Below, one piece after another: positions 52,165-61,006 of a stretch of 61,085 nucleotides of DNA. The notes under the pieces are model-generated. The model did not search any database. It was not told where the DNA came from and saw nothing but the letters and a program-made list of their open reading frames with translations. The stretch covers positions 1-61,085 of the forward strand of contig DFIZ01000048.1 in assembly GCA_002372855.1 (NCBI GenBank), given 5' to 3'. The position numbers and the translations under genes were made by a program. The DNA comes from Bacteroidales bacterium UBA3684 (lineage in GTDB: Bacteria; Bacteroidota; Bacteroidia; Bacteroidales; P3). How positions within the stretch are numbered: position 1 is the stretch's first letter; every line of letters begins with the position of its first letter.

Positions 52165-52200
52165 TCACTAAACACTTAACACTTAACACTTAACACTAAT
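52165..52200. repeat. Heptad array (CACTTAA) after porX
   Basis: Units CACTAAA, CACTTAA, CACTTAA, CACTTAA, CACTAAT lie in the spacer seven bases beyond the porX stop. Confidence 0.85.
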
Positions 52201-52206
52201 AAAACC

Positions 52207-53763
52207 CTATCTTCTGCTCCTCATCACCACAAACGGCACCAACACCTCCTCCATCGACAGGCCTCCGTGCTGGAAGGTGTTCGTGTAGTAGCGCACATAC
52301 TCGTTGTAGTTGTTCGGATAGACAAAGAAGTCGTTTCCACGGCAGAAGATATAGGGGCTCGTCACGTGCAGCTTCGGCAGGAAGGCCCGCTTCGGGTCCT
52401 TCACCTCGAAGACATCCTTCGGATTGTAGTCCAGCAGCCGGCCCTGCTTGTAGCGCAGGTTGACGCTCACCTCGCGGTCGCCCTTCACCCTCACCGGATG
52501 GTCTATCTTCACACTCCCGTGGTCGGTCGTAATCACCACGTTCACATCCTTCTCGCTCAACTCCTTCAGTATCTCTATCAGCGGCGAATGCTCCAGCCAG
52601 CTCAGCGTCACACTGCGGTAGGCCTTCTCGTCCTCCGCCAGCTCGCGCACAATGTCGCTGTCGGTACGCGCATGGCTCAGCATGTCGATAAAGTTGTAGA
52701 TGATGACGTTCAGTCCGTTGCGCATCAGCTCCGGCAGGCGGTCCACCAGTTTTTTGCCGTACTGCGCGTTGAGCACCTTGTTGTAGCTCATCTTCACGCC
52801 GATGCCGTTCCTCCGCAGGTTCTCGCCCAGCAGCTCGGCCTCGTACTGGTTCTTCCATCCCTCCTGGTCCTCGTTCAGCCAGTACTGTGGATACATCCGC
52901 TCTATTTCGCTCGGCATCAGGCCGGCGAACATAGCGTTGCGGGCAAACTGCGTCGTCGTGGGCAGGATGGCGTAGTACATCTCCTCGCGCTCGGTGCGCA
53001 GGTACTGCTCCAGCAGCGGCTGGACAAACTTCCATTGGTCGAAACGGAAATTGTCTATCACTATCAGGAAGGTCGGACGTCCGTCTTTCAGCAACGGGAA
53101 CATCCTCTCCTTCAGCACCGTGGGCGACATCAAAGGCCTGCCCTGGCCGCCGGCCACCCAGTTCAGGTAGTTCTCTTCGTAGAAGCGGCAGAACTGACGG
53201 TTGGCCTCTTCCTTCTGCGACATGAAGATGTCGTGGATGTTCTCGTCCTCGCTGCCCGCCAGCTCCAGGTCCCAGTAGACCATCTTGCGGTACACGTCCT
53301 TCCACTCCTCGGCATCCATCCGCCCGCCAATCATATTGCCAATCTCGCGAAACTCCTGCTGGTAGTTCATCGTGCTACGCTCGCTCTGCAGGCGCTTGCG
53401 CTCGGTATGCTTCTTCACCATCAGCCACAACTGGCTCGGACTCACAGGCTTGATAAGGTAGTCGCTGATCTTTCCGCCCAGGGCATCTTCCATCAGACCC
53501 TCCTCCTCGCTCTTGGTCACCATCACCACCGGCAGCTGCGGCCACTTCTCCTTCATCCTCCGCAGGGTCTCTATGCCGCTCAGGCCCGGCATCTGCTCGT
53601 CGAGGAACACCACGTCGGGCATCGCGCCGCCGCTTTCCAGCTCGTCCAGGGCGTCGCTTCCACTCTGCACAGCCGTCACCTCGCACCCTTTCTCCTTCAG
53701 AAAAAGCATGTGAGGCTTCAGCAAATCAATCTCGTCGTCGGCCCATAATATCTTAGTCTGCAT
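52207..53763 (-). CDS. porX: PorX-like response regulator with PglZ domain
   Basis: The receiver domain has acidic pocket ADDE at 8-11, phospho-acceptor Asp55 in VVFLDEQMPG, and Lys near 107 in YLIKPVSP. A linker leads to a PglZ/alkaline-phosphatase-like domain with LIVIDNFRFDQWKFVQPLLE, NFIDMLSHARTDSDI and VVITTDHGSVKI. This architecture is PorX, which with PorY controls T9SS genes in Porphyromonas. The gene is T9SS-linked here as well (porP, gldK in the same window). The start MQTKILWADDE is chosen over an in-frame upstream ATG. Length 518 fits. Confidence 0.92.
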   Translation of the reverse strand: MQTKILWADDEIDLLKPHMLFLKEKGCEVTAVQSGSDALDELESGGAMPDVVFLDEQMPGLSGIETLRRMKEKWPQLPVVMVTKSEEEGLMEDALGGKISDYLIKPVSPSQLWLMVKKHTERKRLQSERSTMNYQQEFREIGNMIGGRMDAEEWKDVYRKMVYWDLELAGSEDENIHDIFMSQKEEANRQFCRFYEENYLNWVAGGQGRPLMSPTVLKERMFPLLKDGRPTFLIVIDNFRFDQWKFVQPLLEQYLRTEREEMYYAILPTTTQFARNAMFAGLMPSEIERMYPQYWLNEDQEGWKNQYEAELLGENLRRNGIGVKMSYNKVLNAQYGKKLVDRLPELMRNGLNVIIYNFIDMLSHARTDSDIVRELAEDEKAYRSVTLSWLEHSPLIEILKELSEKDVNVVITTDHGSVKIDHPVRVKGDREVSVNLRYKQGRLLDYNPKDVFEVKDPKRAFLPKLHVTSPYIFCRGNDFFVYPNNYNEYVRYYTNTFQHGGLSMEEVLVPFVVMRSRR

Positions 53764-53835
53764 AATCTTTCTTTTTATATTTTGTACAATATAACGATGC
53801 TTCGCGAAAAATATTGTACAAAACAACAAAAAGAT

Positions 53836-54339
53836 TCAACGGTTCTCTTTCCCTTTGGCCAGCTTTGCTGCAGCGAAGGTGACAAGGTAATAGAACAACA
53901 CCTCCAAGAAACAGAAAACGTAAGTCCGGATACACTCATTCGGAATCAGCTGCCATGTGTAATCGTACACCACATGCGCCATATTGATAATCGGCATACC
54001 CACCAAAGCAAAACAGACCCGCCATATCGAACCGTCTGCGCTAATCATGCCAATAATCAGAAACACAAGCAGCAACGTCGGGAAAACCATCAACCATCTC
54101 CAGTTCCGCACCCTCGGGTACAGCAATGTGGGCCCCACGGACAAAAGCATCTGCAAGAACAGGGCACACATCAAATCCATCGTCGGCTGCAATATCGTGT
54201 AGAAATCCCTGTTCGGATTGAAAAACACCAGCACCACGGCCCACACTACCAGCCACACTACATCCAACGCCACATACAACAGCAAAAACATCGGCCAGTA
54301 GCCCAGTTCCCAACTTTTTATTCTGTCTACAATTTTCAT
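53836..54339 (-). CDS. Inner-membrane protein of unknown function
   Basis: The 167-residue protein has four or five hydrophobic segments (YWPMFLLLYVALDVVWLVVWAVV, LMCALFLQMLLSVGPTLLY, WLMVFPTLLLVFLIIGMI, VCFALVGMPIINMAHVVYD, VFCFLEVLFYYLVTFAAAKL). No family is recognised. It lies 72 bases upstream of porX on the same strand and is divergent from mfd. Confidence 0.78.
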   Translation of the reverse strand: MKIVDRIKSWELGYWPMFLLLYVALDVVWLVVWAVVLVFFNPNRDFYTILQPTMDLMCALFLQMLLSVGPTLLYPRVRNWRWLMVFPTLLLVFLIIGMISADGSIWRVCFALVGMPIINMAHVVYDYTWQLIPNECIRTYVFCFLEVLFYYLVTFAAAKLAKGKENR

Positions 54340-54458
54340 AAGAACCGCCTTTTACATCAAATAACGAATTCCTTACTCTTTTATTGCTTACATCATTTTT
54401 TTTCATCTAATTGTCAAACACAAATAATATTTTGTTTTTTTCATCGTTATATAAAGTT

Positions 54459-57400
54459 ATGATACTAACCGAACTCTACCAAGAGAGTGCGCTCCTCGCC
54501 CAGATAATCGACCGTTTGGGCAAGGAGCGTGCACGCCTTCATGTGGACGGCCTCGTGGGGTCGCTGCCTGCCGTCCTCGTCGCGTCACTGGCCCGCCGAT
54601 GCCCCACCGTGAGCCAACTCGTCATCGCTCCCTCCAAGGAGGAGGCCTTTTACATGCAGAACGACATCGAGGCCCTGATGGGCATGAGCGGAGAACGGAG
54701 AACGGAGAACGGAGAGCAAACCGACGCAATGAGCTCTCCACTCTCCACTCTCCACTCTCCGCTCCAAGTGATGCTCTTCCCCACCTCCTACCGCAAGGCC
54801 TACCACTACGACACCGACCTCACCGACAACGCCAACCTCCTGATGCGTACCGAGGTGATGAAAACCCTCGGCGGCTCCGAGCCCGCCATCGTGGTCTCCT
54901 ACCCCGAAGCCCTGGCCGAGAAGGTGGTGGCCCCACGGACCCTGGGAACCAAAACCTTGCGCGTGGCGCGAGGCAGCAAGATGGACATGTGGGACTTCGT
55001 GGAGAAGCTGGAGGACTTGGGCTTCGAGCGCGAGGACTTCGTCGTCGACCCCGGCCACTTCGCCGTGCGCGGCGGCATCGTCGACGTCTACTCCTTCGCC
55101 TCCGACCTGCCCTTCCGCATCGAGTTCTTCGACGACGTGGTCGACTCCCTCCGCACCTACGACACCGTGTCTCAGCTCAGCGTCAAACAGCTGGACCGCA
55201 TCGACATCGTCCCCAACCTGGAATCTTCCGCTGCCCAGCAACCCAGCAACTCGGCAACTCAGCAATTCCCAACCATGGTCTCCATCCTCGAATACTTCGG
55301 CAGCGAGGACATCGTCTGGACCCAGAGCCTCATGATGGCCGCCGAAACCATGGAGAAAATCCTGGCGGACACCCGCAAGGCCTACGACGAGCGCCTGGCC
55401 GACAAGGCCCACCCCATCGCCGGCACCCTGCCCAAGCCCGAGGAAATCAGCTGCCCCGCCAACGAGTTCCTCCACCGTCTGCTGGAATGCAAGATTGTCG
55501 AATACGGCAACAGCCACTACTTCAGCCAGGCCGAACAACTGAAAGCCCAAAGCGAACCCCAGCCCGCCTTCAACAAGCAGTTCGACCTCCTCACTTCCAA
55601 CCTCACCGGCTATGCCGAACGCGGCTACCAACTCCTCATCACCGTCAGCAACGAAAGCCAGGAGAAACGGCTGCAAAAGATTCTCAACGAAACCGTTGAC
55701 ACACAGCAACCCATCCCCCTGCAACTTCTCAACCTCAACCTCTCCCACGGCTTCATCGACCACGACCAGCACGTCCTCTGCTATACCGACCACGAAATTT
55801 TCGACCGCTACCACAAATACACCGTCAAGAACCTCAGCGCCGCCCACGAGGCACTGACGCTCAAGGAGCTCTTCGAACTGAAGCCCGGCGACTTCGTCAC
55901 CCATATCGACTACGGCGTGGGCCGTTTCAGCGGTCTGGAGAAAGTGACCGTCGACGGCAAGAGTCAGGAGCTCATACGCCTGATATACAAGAACAACGAC
56001 GTCCTCTACATCTCCATCCACGGCCTGCACAAGATTTCGCGCTATGTGGGCCGCGAGGGCGAGGCTCCGCAACTCAACCGCCTCGGCAGCAACACCTGGC
56101 AGGTGCTCAAAGCCAAGACCAAGCGCCAGGTGAAGGACATCGCCAAGGACCTCATAGCCCTCTACGCCAAACGCAAAGCCTCGCAGGGCTTCGCCTACAG
56201 CGCCGACAACTCCCTGCAGGAACAGATGGAGGCCTCCTTCCAGTACGAGGACACCCCCGACCAGCTGAAAGCCACTCTCGCCGTCAAGCACGACATGGAG
56301 GACCGCGCCCCCATGGACCGCCTGGTCTGCGGCGACGTGGGCTTCGGCAAGACCGAGGTGGCCATCCGCGCCGCCTTCAAGGCCTGCTGCGACTCCAAGC
56401 AGGTGGCCGTCCTCGTGCCATCCACCATCCTCGCCTTCCAACACTACAACACCTTCTGCCAACGACTTAAAGGCATGCCCGTGCGCGTCGACTACCTCAA
56501 CCGTTTCCGCACCACCAAGGAGAAGAACCAGATATACAAGGACGTCGAAGACGGCAAAATCGACATCCTCATCGGCACCCACGCCATCACCAACAAGCAA
56601 CTGAAGTTCAAGGACCTCGGACTCCTCATCATCGACGAGGAGCAGAAGTTCGGCGTCAGCGTCAAGGAGAAGCTGAAGGAGATGAAAGCCTCCGTCGACT
56701 GCCTCACCCTCACCGCCACGCCCATTCCCCGCACCCTCCAGTTCTCGCTCATGGGCGCCCGCGACCTCAGCGTCATCCAGACCCCGCCGCCCAACCGCCA
56801 ACCCATCGAGACCGAACTCTCCGACTTCAGCGAGGAACTCATCCGCGACGCCATCAGCTTCGAGATGAGCCGCGGCGGTCAGACCTTCTTCATCTCCAAC
56901 CGTGTGGAGAACCTGCCCGAGATGGCGGGCCTGGTGCAGCGTCTGGTGCCCGACGCCCGCGTGGCCATGGCCCACGGACGCATGGACGGCAAGGAGGCCG
57001 AAGAGACCCTCATACATTTCCTCGAAGGCGACATCGACGTGCTCGTGGCCACCTCCATCGTCGAAAACGGCCTGGACATCCCCAACGCCAACACCATGAT
57101 TATCAACAACGCCCACCAGTTCGGCCTCAGCGACCTCCATCAGATGCGCGGCCGCGTGGGCCGTTCCAACCGCAAGGCCTTCTGCTACATGCTCATCCCC
57201 TCCTACCTCTCCCTCACCCCCGACGCACAGAAACGCCTCAAGGCCATCGAGGAGTTCTCCACCATCGGCAGTGGATTCAACATCGCCATGCGCGACCTCG
57301 ACATCCGCGGCGCAGGCAACATCCTCGGCGCCGAGCAGTCCGGATTCATCTCCGAGATAGGCTACGACATGTACCACAAGATTCTCAACGAGGCCATCGA

Positions 57401-57917
57401 GGAACTCAAGGAGAGCGACTTCAAGGATCTTTTCGCCGCCGAAGCCGAGGAAAAGAAGGAATATGTGCACGAATGCACCATCGAGACCGACCTCGAAGTG
57501 CTGCTGCCCGACGACTACGTCACCTCCGTCTCCGAGCGCCTGCTGCTCTACAAAGAACTCAACGACCTCACCACCGAGGAGGAGCTTGCCGCCTACCGCA
57601 GCCGCCTCGAGGACCGCTTCGGGCCCGTGCCGCTGGCCACCGACGAACTCATCCGAACCATCACCCTCCGGCGCATCGCCAAGGAGTTCGGCATCGAGAA
57701 GATCGTCCTCAAGCAGGACCGTATGGTGCTCCACCTCGTCAGCAACCAGCAGAGTCCCTTCTACCAGAGCAACAACTTCATGAAGGTCATCACCTACATC
57801 CAGAACCACCCCAAGGAGACGCGCCTCAAGGAGACCCCCGACAAACTCACCGTCTCCATTGCCAACATCAAGTCCATCACACAGGCCCTGGCCACCCTCC
57901 GCCTGATGACGGCGTAA
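54459..57917 (+). CDS. mfd: Transcription-repair coupling factor Mfd
   Basis: Mfd removes stalled RNA polymerase and recruits UvrA, which is encoded 4 kb away. Domains in order are a UvrB-like N-terminal region (FVVDPGHFAVRGGIVDVYSF), the RNA-polymerase-interacting Tudor-like domain (LKPGDFVTHIDYGVGRFSGL), the RecG-like translocase with Walker A GDVGFGKT (about 625-632), DEEQ, TATPIPRTLQFSLMG, and the TRCF C-domain. Two in-frame arrays add residues: 76-103 (SGERRTENGEQTDAMSSPLS and following, an inverted heptad pair) and 258-271 (SAAQQPSNSATQQ). Both lie in surface linkers. The start MILTELYQES is used; an upstream ATG adds 16 residues. Confidence 0.96.
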   Translation: MILTELYQESALLAQIIDRLGKERARLHVDGLVGSLPAVLVASLARRCPTVSQLVIAPSKEEAFYMQNDIEALMGMSGERRTENGEQTDAMSSPLSTLHSPLQVMLFPTSYRKAYHYDTDLTDNANLLMRTEVMKTLGGSEPAIVVSYPEALAEKVVAPRTLGTKTLRVARGSKMDMWDFVEKLEDLGFEREDFVVDPGHFAVRGGIVDVYSFASDLPFRIEFFDDVVDSLRTYDTVSQLSVKQLDRIDIVPNLESSAAQQPSNSATQQFPTMVSILEYFGSEDIVWTQSLMMAAETMEKILADTRKAYDERLADKAHPIAGTLPKPEEISCPANEFLHRLLECKIVEYGNSHYFSQAEQLKAQSEPQPAFNKQFDLLTSNLTGYAERGYQLLITVSNESQEKRLQKILNETVDTQQPIPLQLLNLNLSHGFIDHDQHVLCYTDHEIFDRYHKYTVKNLSAAHEALTLKELFELKPGDFVTHIDYGVGRFSGLEKVTVDGKSQELIRLIYKNNDVLYISIHGLHKISRYVGREGEAPQLNRLGSNTWQVLKAKTKRQVKDIAKDLIALYAKRKASQGFAYSADNSLQEQMEASFQYEDTPDQLKATLAVKHDMEDRAPMDRLVCGDVGFGKTEVAIRAAFKACCDSKQVAVLVPSTILAFQHYNTFCQRLKGMPVRVDYLNRFRTTKEKNQIYKDVEDGKIDILIGTHAITNKQLKFKDLGLLIIDEEQKFGVSVKEKLKEMKASVDCLTLTATPIPRTLQFSLMGARDLSVIQTPPPNRQPIETELSDFSEELIRDAISFEMSRGGQTFFISNRVENLPEMAGLVQRLVPDARVAMAHGRMDGKEAEETLIHFLEGDIDVLVATSIVENGLDIPNANTMIINNAHQFGLSDLHQMRGRVGRSNRKAFCYMLIPSYLSLTPDAQKRLKAIEEFSTIGSGFNIAMRDLDIRGAGNILGAEQSGFISEIGYDMYHKILNEAIEELKESDFKDLFAAEAEEKKEYVHECTIETDLEVLLPDDYVTSVSERLLLYKELNDLTTEEELAAYRSRLEDRFGPVPLATDELIRTITLRRIAKEFGIEKIVLKQDRMVLHLVSNQQSPFYQSNNFMKVITYIQNHPKETRLKETPDKLTVSIANIKSITQALATLRLMTA
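54686..54766. repeat. Inverted heptad pair inside mfd
   Basis: Arm 1 (54686-54717) has GGAGAAC units and arm 2 (54732-54766) CTCTCCA units, with a loop containing CGCAATG. The frame stays open, encoding SGERRTENGEQ and SSPLSTLHSPL. Its composition is the same as the pair in the ABC gene. Confidence 0.9.
55231..55270. repeat. Octad array inside mfd
   Basis: Units GCCCAGCA, ACCCAGCA, ACTCGGCA, ACTCAGCA lie in frame and encode AAQQPSNSATQQ. Confidence 0.7.
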
Positions 57918-57919
57918 AG

Positions 57920-58208
57920 GAGTGGCTGAGTGGCTGAGTGGCTGAGTGACTGAGTGGCTAAGTGACTGAGTAGCTGAGTAGCTGAGTGACTAAGTTGCTG
58001 AGTGGCTGAATGGCTGAATGGCCAAGTCATAAAGAAAAGGTTCGAGTAGTGAAACTCGAACCTTTTTATATATTACTCAGTCACTCTGTAACTCAGCCAC
58101 TCTGTAACTCAGCCACTCAGCCACTCTGTAACTCAGTCACTCAGCAACTCTGTAACTCAGTCACTCTGTAACTCAGCTACTCAGTCACTCAGCCACTCAG
58201 CCACTCCC
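57920..58208. repeat. Inverted octad arrays around a bidirectional terminator
   Basis: Starting three bases after the mfd stop, arm 1 (57920-58025) is made of GTGGCTGA-type units. It is followed by a perfect hairpin AAAAGGTTCGAGT/ACTCGAACCTTTT (58035-58066) with T-runs both ways, then arm 2 (58075-58208) of CACTCAGC, CACTCTGT and AACTCAGC units. The arms are reverse-complementary in unit class. It separates convergent genes mfd and the PepSY-like gene. Confidence 0.9.
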
Positions 58209-58212
58209 TTCC

Positions 58213-59265
58213 CTACTGCACGTCCTTCTCATCCAGCGGCTGGGCCAGGAGGTTGAGGAAGTTGCCCTTGCTGTCGAACTCCATACGGGTGAACTTCACC
58301 TGGCGGGTACCCTTCACCTTCTGGCTGATGACCACGTAGGTGTAGGGCTTGGGCTTCTTGCCGTCGGCTCCGCGGAACTTGGAGTTGTACTCGTAGACAA
58401 CCATCTTCTCAATCTTGTATTTCTCGCCGTTGAACTTCTCGGCCAGGTACTTGAGGATGCCGTTGCTGTAGCGGTCCTTGGGCAGCACCTTGCCGGTCAT
58501 GATGGCCTTGCCGTCGTTGATGTCATACACGGCTTCCTTTTCCACCTTCTGCTTGTCGGTGAAGTAGGCCACGGCATACTGGTCGTTGCGGTTGATCCAC
58601 TCGGGGCCGGCCTTGCAGCGCTTCTCGCCGATGGCCTTCTCGAAGTTGTCCACAGCGGCCTGGCAGGGCGCGAAGGCCTCCACCTGGGGCTCGTCGGCCT
58701 TGGGGGCCGGACGGTTGCGCGTGCGGCTGGTCTCGGTCTTGGTGGCCTTGGTGATTTCCTCGTCCGTGGCGTCGGGATTGTTGTGGGTGTAGTAGTCACG
58801 CTTGACGGCCGCGGGGTCGGGGGCGTTGCTCTTCTGCAGCTTGCCACGGGTGTCGAATATCAGCTCGAAGTCGGTATCCGAAATACCTTTCTTGGTGATA
58901 ATCATGCGGTAGTAGTTGTCGCCGCTCATCTCCTCCACATAGTCCAGCGTCTTCACACGGTAACCGGGATAGTTGTCGGTGAAGTAGCTGGTGAGCATCG
59001 TGGGGCACTCTTCCATCTTCACGGGGAAGGAGGAGTACTGCCAGTCGCCGCCGGCGGTGAAATAGCTGCGGCCTTCCTGACCGTCGATGATGACTTCGGC
59101 AATGTATTGTCCCGGAGCCTGATACCAGGTCTTGACCTTATAGGAGTCGTAGGTCTTCTCGAGCGACAGCAGCACCGAGCGCGGCACGGCGGTCTCTTTG
59201 ATTTTGGTCTGCGCACCCACCATCAGCGGGAGCAGCATCGCCAGGGCAAAAACTAACTTCTTCAT
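58213..59265 (-). CDS. Secreted PepSY-like (DUF2874-type) protein
   Basis: A signal peptide (MKKLVFALAMLLPLMVGAQ) precedes two PepSY-like repeats: VPRSVLLSLEKTYDSYKVKTWY...YIAEVIIDGQEGRSYFTAGG and a second unit around VDNFEKAIGEKRCKAG...VAYFTDKQKVEKEAVYDI. A basic/acidic linker (RTRNRPAPKADEPQ) separates them. PepSY-like Bacteroidota proteins occur in the periplasm, with unknown targets. A third YEYNSKFRGADG segment ends the protein. The stop lies five bases from the octad array and the gene is convergent with mfd. Confidence 0.78.
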   Translation of the reverse strand: MKKLVFALAMLLPLMVGAQTKIKETAVPRSVLLSLEKTYDSYKVKTWYQAPGQYIAEVIIDGQEGRSYFTAGGDWQYSSFPVKMEECPTMLTSYFTDNYPGYRVKTLDYVEEMSGDNYYRMIITKKGISDTDFELIFDTRGKLQKSNAPDPAAVKRDYYTHNNPDATDEEITKATKTETSRTRNRPAPKADEPQVEAFAPCQAAVDNFEKAIGEKRCKAGPEWINRNDQYAVAYFTDKQKVEKEAVYDINDGKAIMTGKVLPKDRYSNGILKYLAEKFNGEKYKIEKMVVYEYNSKFRGADGKKPKPYTYVVISQKVKGTRQVKFTRMEFDSKGNFLNLLAQPLDEKDVQ

Positions 59266-59343
59266 ATCATTAGGTTTTCTTATTCAGTACCCCTTCCGGG
59301 GCTTTTATTGCAACGTTAACGCAACTTTCTCGTTTTTATTGCA

Positions 59344-59467
59344 TACTCAATTACTTAATCACTCAGCCACCCAGTTACTCAGCCACCCAGTTACCCAGCC
59401 ACCCAGTCACCCAGCCACTCAGCCACTCAGCCACCCAGTCACTCAGCCACTCAGTCACCCAGCCACT
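59344..59467. repeat. Octad array abutting the purA stop codon
   Basis: About fifteen 8-base units (ACTCAGCC, ACCCAGTT, ACCCAGTC and variants) lie between the PepSY-like gene and purA. The last unit runs into the purA stop codon (CTA at 59468-59470). Confidence 0.9.
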
Positions 59468-60760
59468 CTATTTGAACACCACGTCCTTGCGGTCGGGGCT
59501 GATGCTGACGGCGGCAATGGGCACCCCCGTGCGCTCCTCGATGGCGGCGAGGTAGGTGCGCAGACGCTCCGGCAGCTGGCCGTAGGAGGTGATGCCCTCC
59601 AGGCTCTGCTTCCAGCCCTCGTAGGACTCAAGCACGGGGTCGATACGCGCGGTGTTGTACTCGAAGGGTATCTCCTCGGTACGCTCGCCCTCAATGTCGT
59701 AGGCGGTGCACATCTTGACGGTCTCGAAGTCGTTCATCACGTCGGGTTTGGTGACGTAGAGCTCGGTGACGCCGTTGATCATGCAGGCGTAGCGCAAAGC
59801 GGTGATGTCCAGCCAACCGCAACGGCGCGGACGGCCGGTGGTGGCGCCGTACTCGTGGCCCAGCTCGCAGAGGCGGCTACCCACCTCGTCGAAGCACTCC
59901 GTCGGGAACGGACCTGCACCCACGCGGGTGCAGTAGGCCTTGGTGATGCCCATCACCTTGCCTATGGCGCTGGGGGCCACGCCCAAACCGGTGCAGACAC
60001 CGGCGGTGATGGTATTGCTCGAGGTGACAAAGGGATAGGTGCCGAAGTCGATGTCCAGCATCATGGCCTGCGCACCCTCGGCCAGCACCTTCTTGTCCTC
60101 GCGGAGGCACTGGTTGATGAAGTACTCGCTGTTGACGAAGCGGAAACGCTTCAGCGTGGACAGGCTTTCGAGCCACACCTTCTCGTACTCGCCGAGCGTC
60201 ATGCCGTCGATGCGGAACTGCTCCACATCGAAGCCCATGGCGTGGGCCATCATCAGGTGCTGACGCTTCAGCTGGCCGTAGCGCTCGATGAAATCCGGGG
60301 CCATGATGTCGCCCACGCGGATGCCCGTGCGGGCAATCTTGTCGGTGTAGGCGGGGCCGATGCCCTTCAGCGTCGAACCAATCTTGCTGTTGCCCTTGGC
60401 CTGCTCGTTGGCGGCGTCCATCATGCGGTGGCTCGGCAGGATGAGGTGGGCCTTCTTGCTGATGAAGAGGTTCTTCACGGCGTCGACACCCTTCTCGGCC
60501 AACGCCTCGATCTCCTGGCGGAAAATGCGCGGCTCGATGAGCACGCCGTTGCCGATGAGGTTGATTTTCTCCTGGTGGAAGATGCCGCTGGGAATGATGT
60601 GCAGCACATGCTTCGAGCCGTTGAATTCGAGGGTGTGGCCTGCATTGGGGCCGCCCTGGAAGCGGGCCACAACGTCGTAGCGCGGCGTCAGCACGTCGAC
60701 AATCTTGCCTTTGCCTTCGTCGCCCCACTGGAGGCCCAACAGTACGTCTATCTTTGTCAT
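59468..60760 (-). CDS. purA: Adenylosuccinate synthetase
   Basis: PurA joins IMP and aspartate with GTP in AMP synthesis. The nucleotide loop GLQWGDEGKGKIVD is near the start, followed by GGPNAGHT, IGSTLKGIGPAYTDKIARTG, QAMMLDIDFGTYPFVTSSNT and GRPRRCGWLD, all conserved. The start MTKIDVLLG is used; the ORF extends 31 codons upstream without conservation. Length is 430, typical. A consensus promoter precedes it. Confidence 0.97.
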   Translation of the reverse strand: MTKIDVLLGLQWGDEGKGKIVDVLTPRYDVVARFQGGPNAGHTLEFNGSKHVLHIIPSGIFHQEKINLIGNGVLIEPRIFRQEIEALAEKGVDAVKNLFISKKAHLILPSHRMMDAANEQAKGNSKIGSTLKGIGPAYTDKIARTGIRVGDIMAPDFIERYGQLKRQHLMMAHAMGFDVEQFRIDGMTLGEYEKVWLESLSTLKRFRFVNSEYFINQCLREDKKVLAEGAQAMMLDIDFGTYPFVTSSNTITAGVCTGLGVAPSAIGKVMGITKAYCTRVGAGPFPTECFDEVGSRLCELGHEYGATTGRPRRCGWLDITALRYACMINGVTELYVTKPDVMNDFETVKMCTAYDIEGERTEEIPFEYNTARIDPVLESYEGWKQSLEGITSYGQLPERLRTYLAAIEERTGVPIAAVSISPDRKDVVFK

Positions 60761-60823
60761 ATATACTTTATTTTCAATTCTTAACCAACATTTCACCCAC
60801 ACCATCCACCCCCAACAAAATTG

Positions 60824-60854
60824 CAAAGATACGACTTTTTGCCGACATGGCAAA
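60824..60854 (-). promoter_or_regulatory. Promoter of purA (TTTG-N19-TATCTTTG)
   Basis: On the minus strand TTTG (60854-60851) and TATCTTTG (60831-60824) are 19 bases apart, the same as at rpsP. It lies about 65 bases before the start codon. Confidence 0.75.
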
Positions 60855-60884
60855 ATTTATTTTTCCCCACCCCCACCCCATTCC

Positions 60885-60912
60885 GTAGAGACGTGGCATG
60901 CCGCGTCTCCAC
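60885..60912. repeat. REP-like palindrome, copy 2
   Basis: GTAGAGACGTGGCATGCCGC followed by GTCTCCAC forms a near-perfect palindrome centred on GGCATGCC. It is related to the copies at 26937 and 61007. Confidence 0.8.
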
Positions 60913-60936
60913 GACAAAACAATGCAACGTCAATGT

Positions 60937-60955
60937 CCGTTAATTATCCGTTAAT
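60937..60955. repeat. 19-base repeat, reverse copy
   Basis: CCGTTAATTATCCGTTAAT is the exact reverse complement of 39884-39902. The following 60 bases carry more AATTAACGG-type units in the other orientation, forming a loose inverted repeat between the two REP palindromes. Confidence 0.7.
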
Positions 60956-61006
60956 AATATCCAGCAAAAAATTAACGGTCAATTACACGGCAATTAACGT
61001 AAAAAA

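Noticed and set aside
54585..57809. 1074-codon minus-strand ORF opposite mfd
   Set aside because: It is an antisense shadow of mfd; its translation is Val/Glu/Gly-rich with no recognisable domain.
57920..59467. The arrays of short repeats as a CRISPR array
   Set aside because: Units are 7-9 bases with no spacers of constant length, no leader and no cas genes; the units vary base by base.
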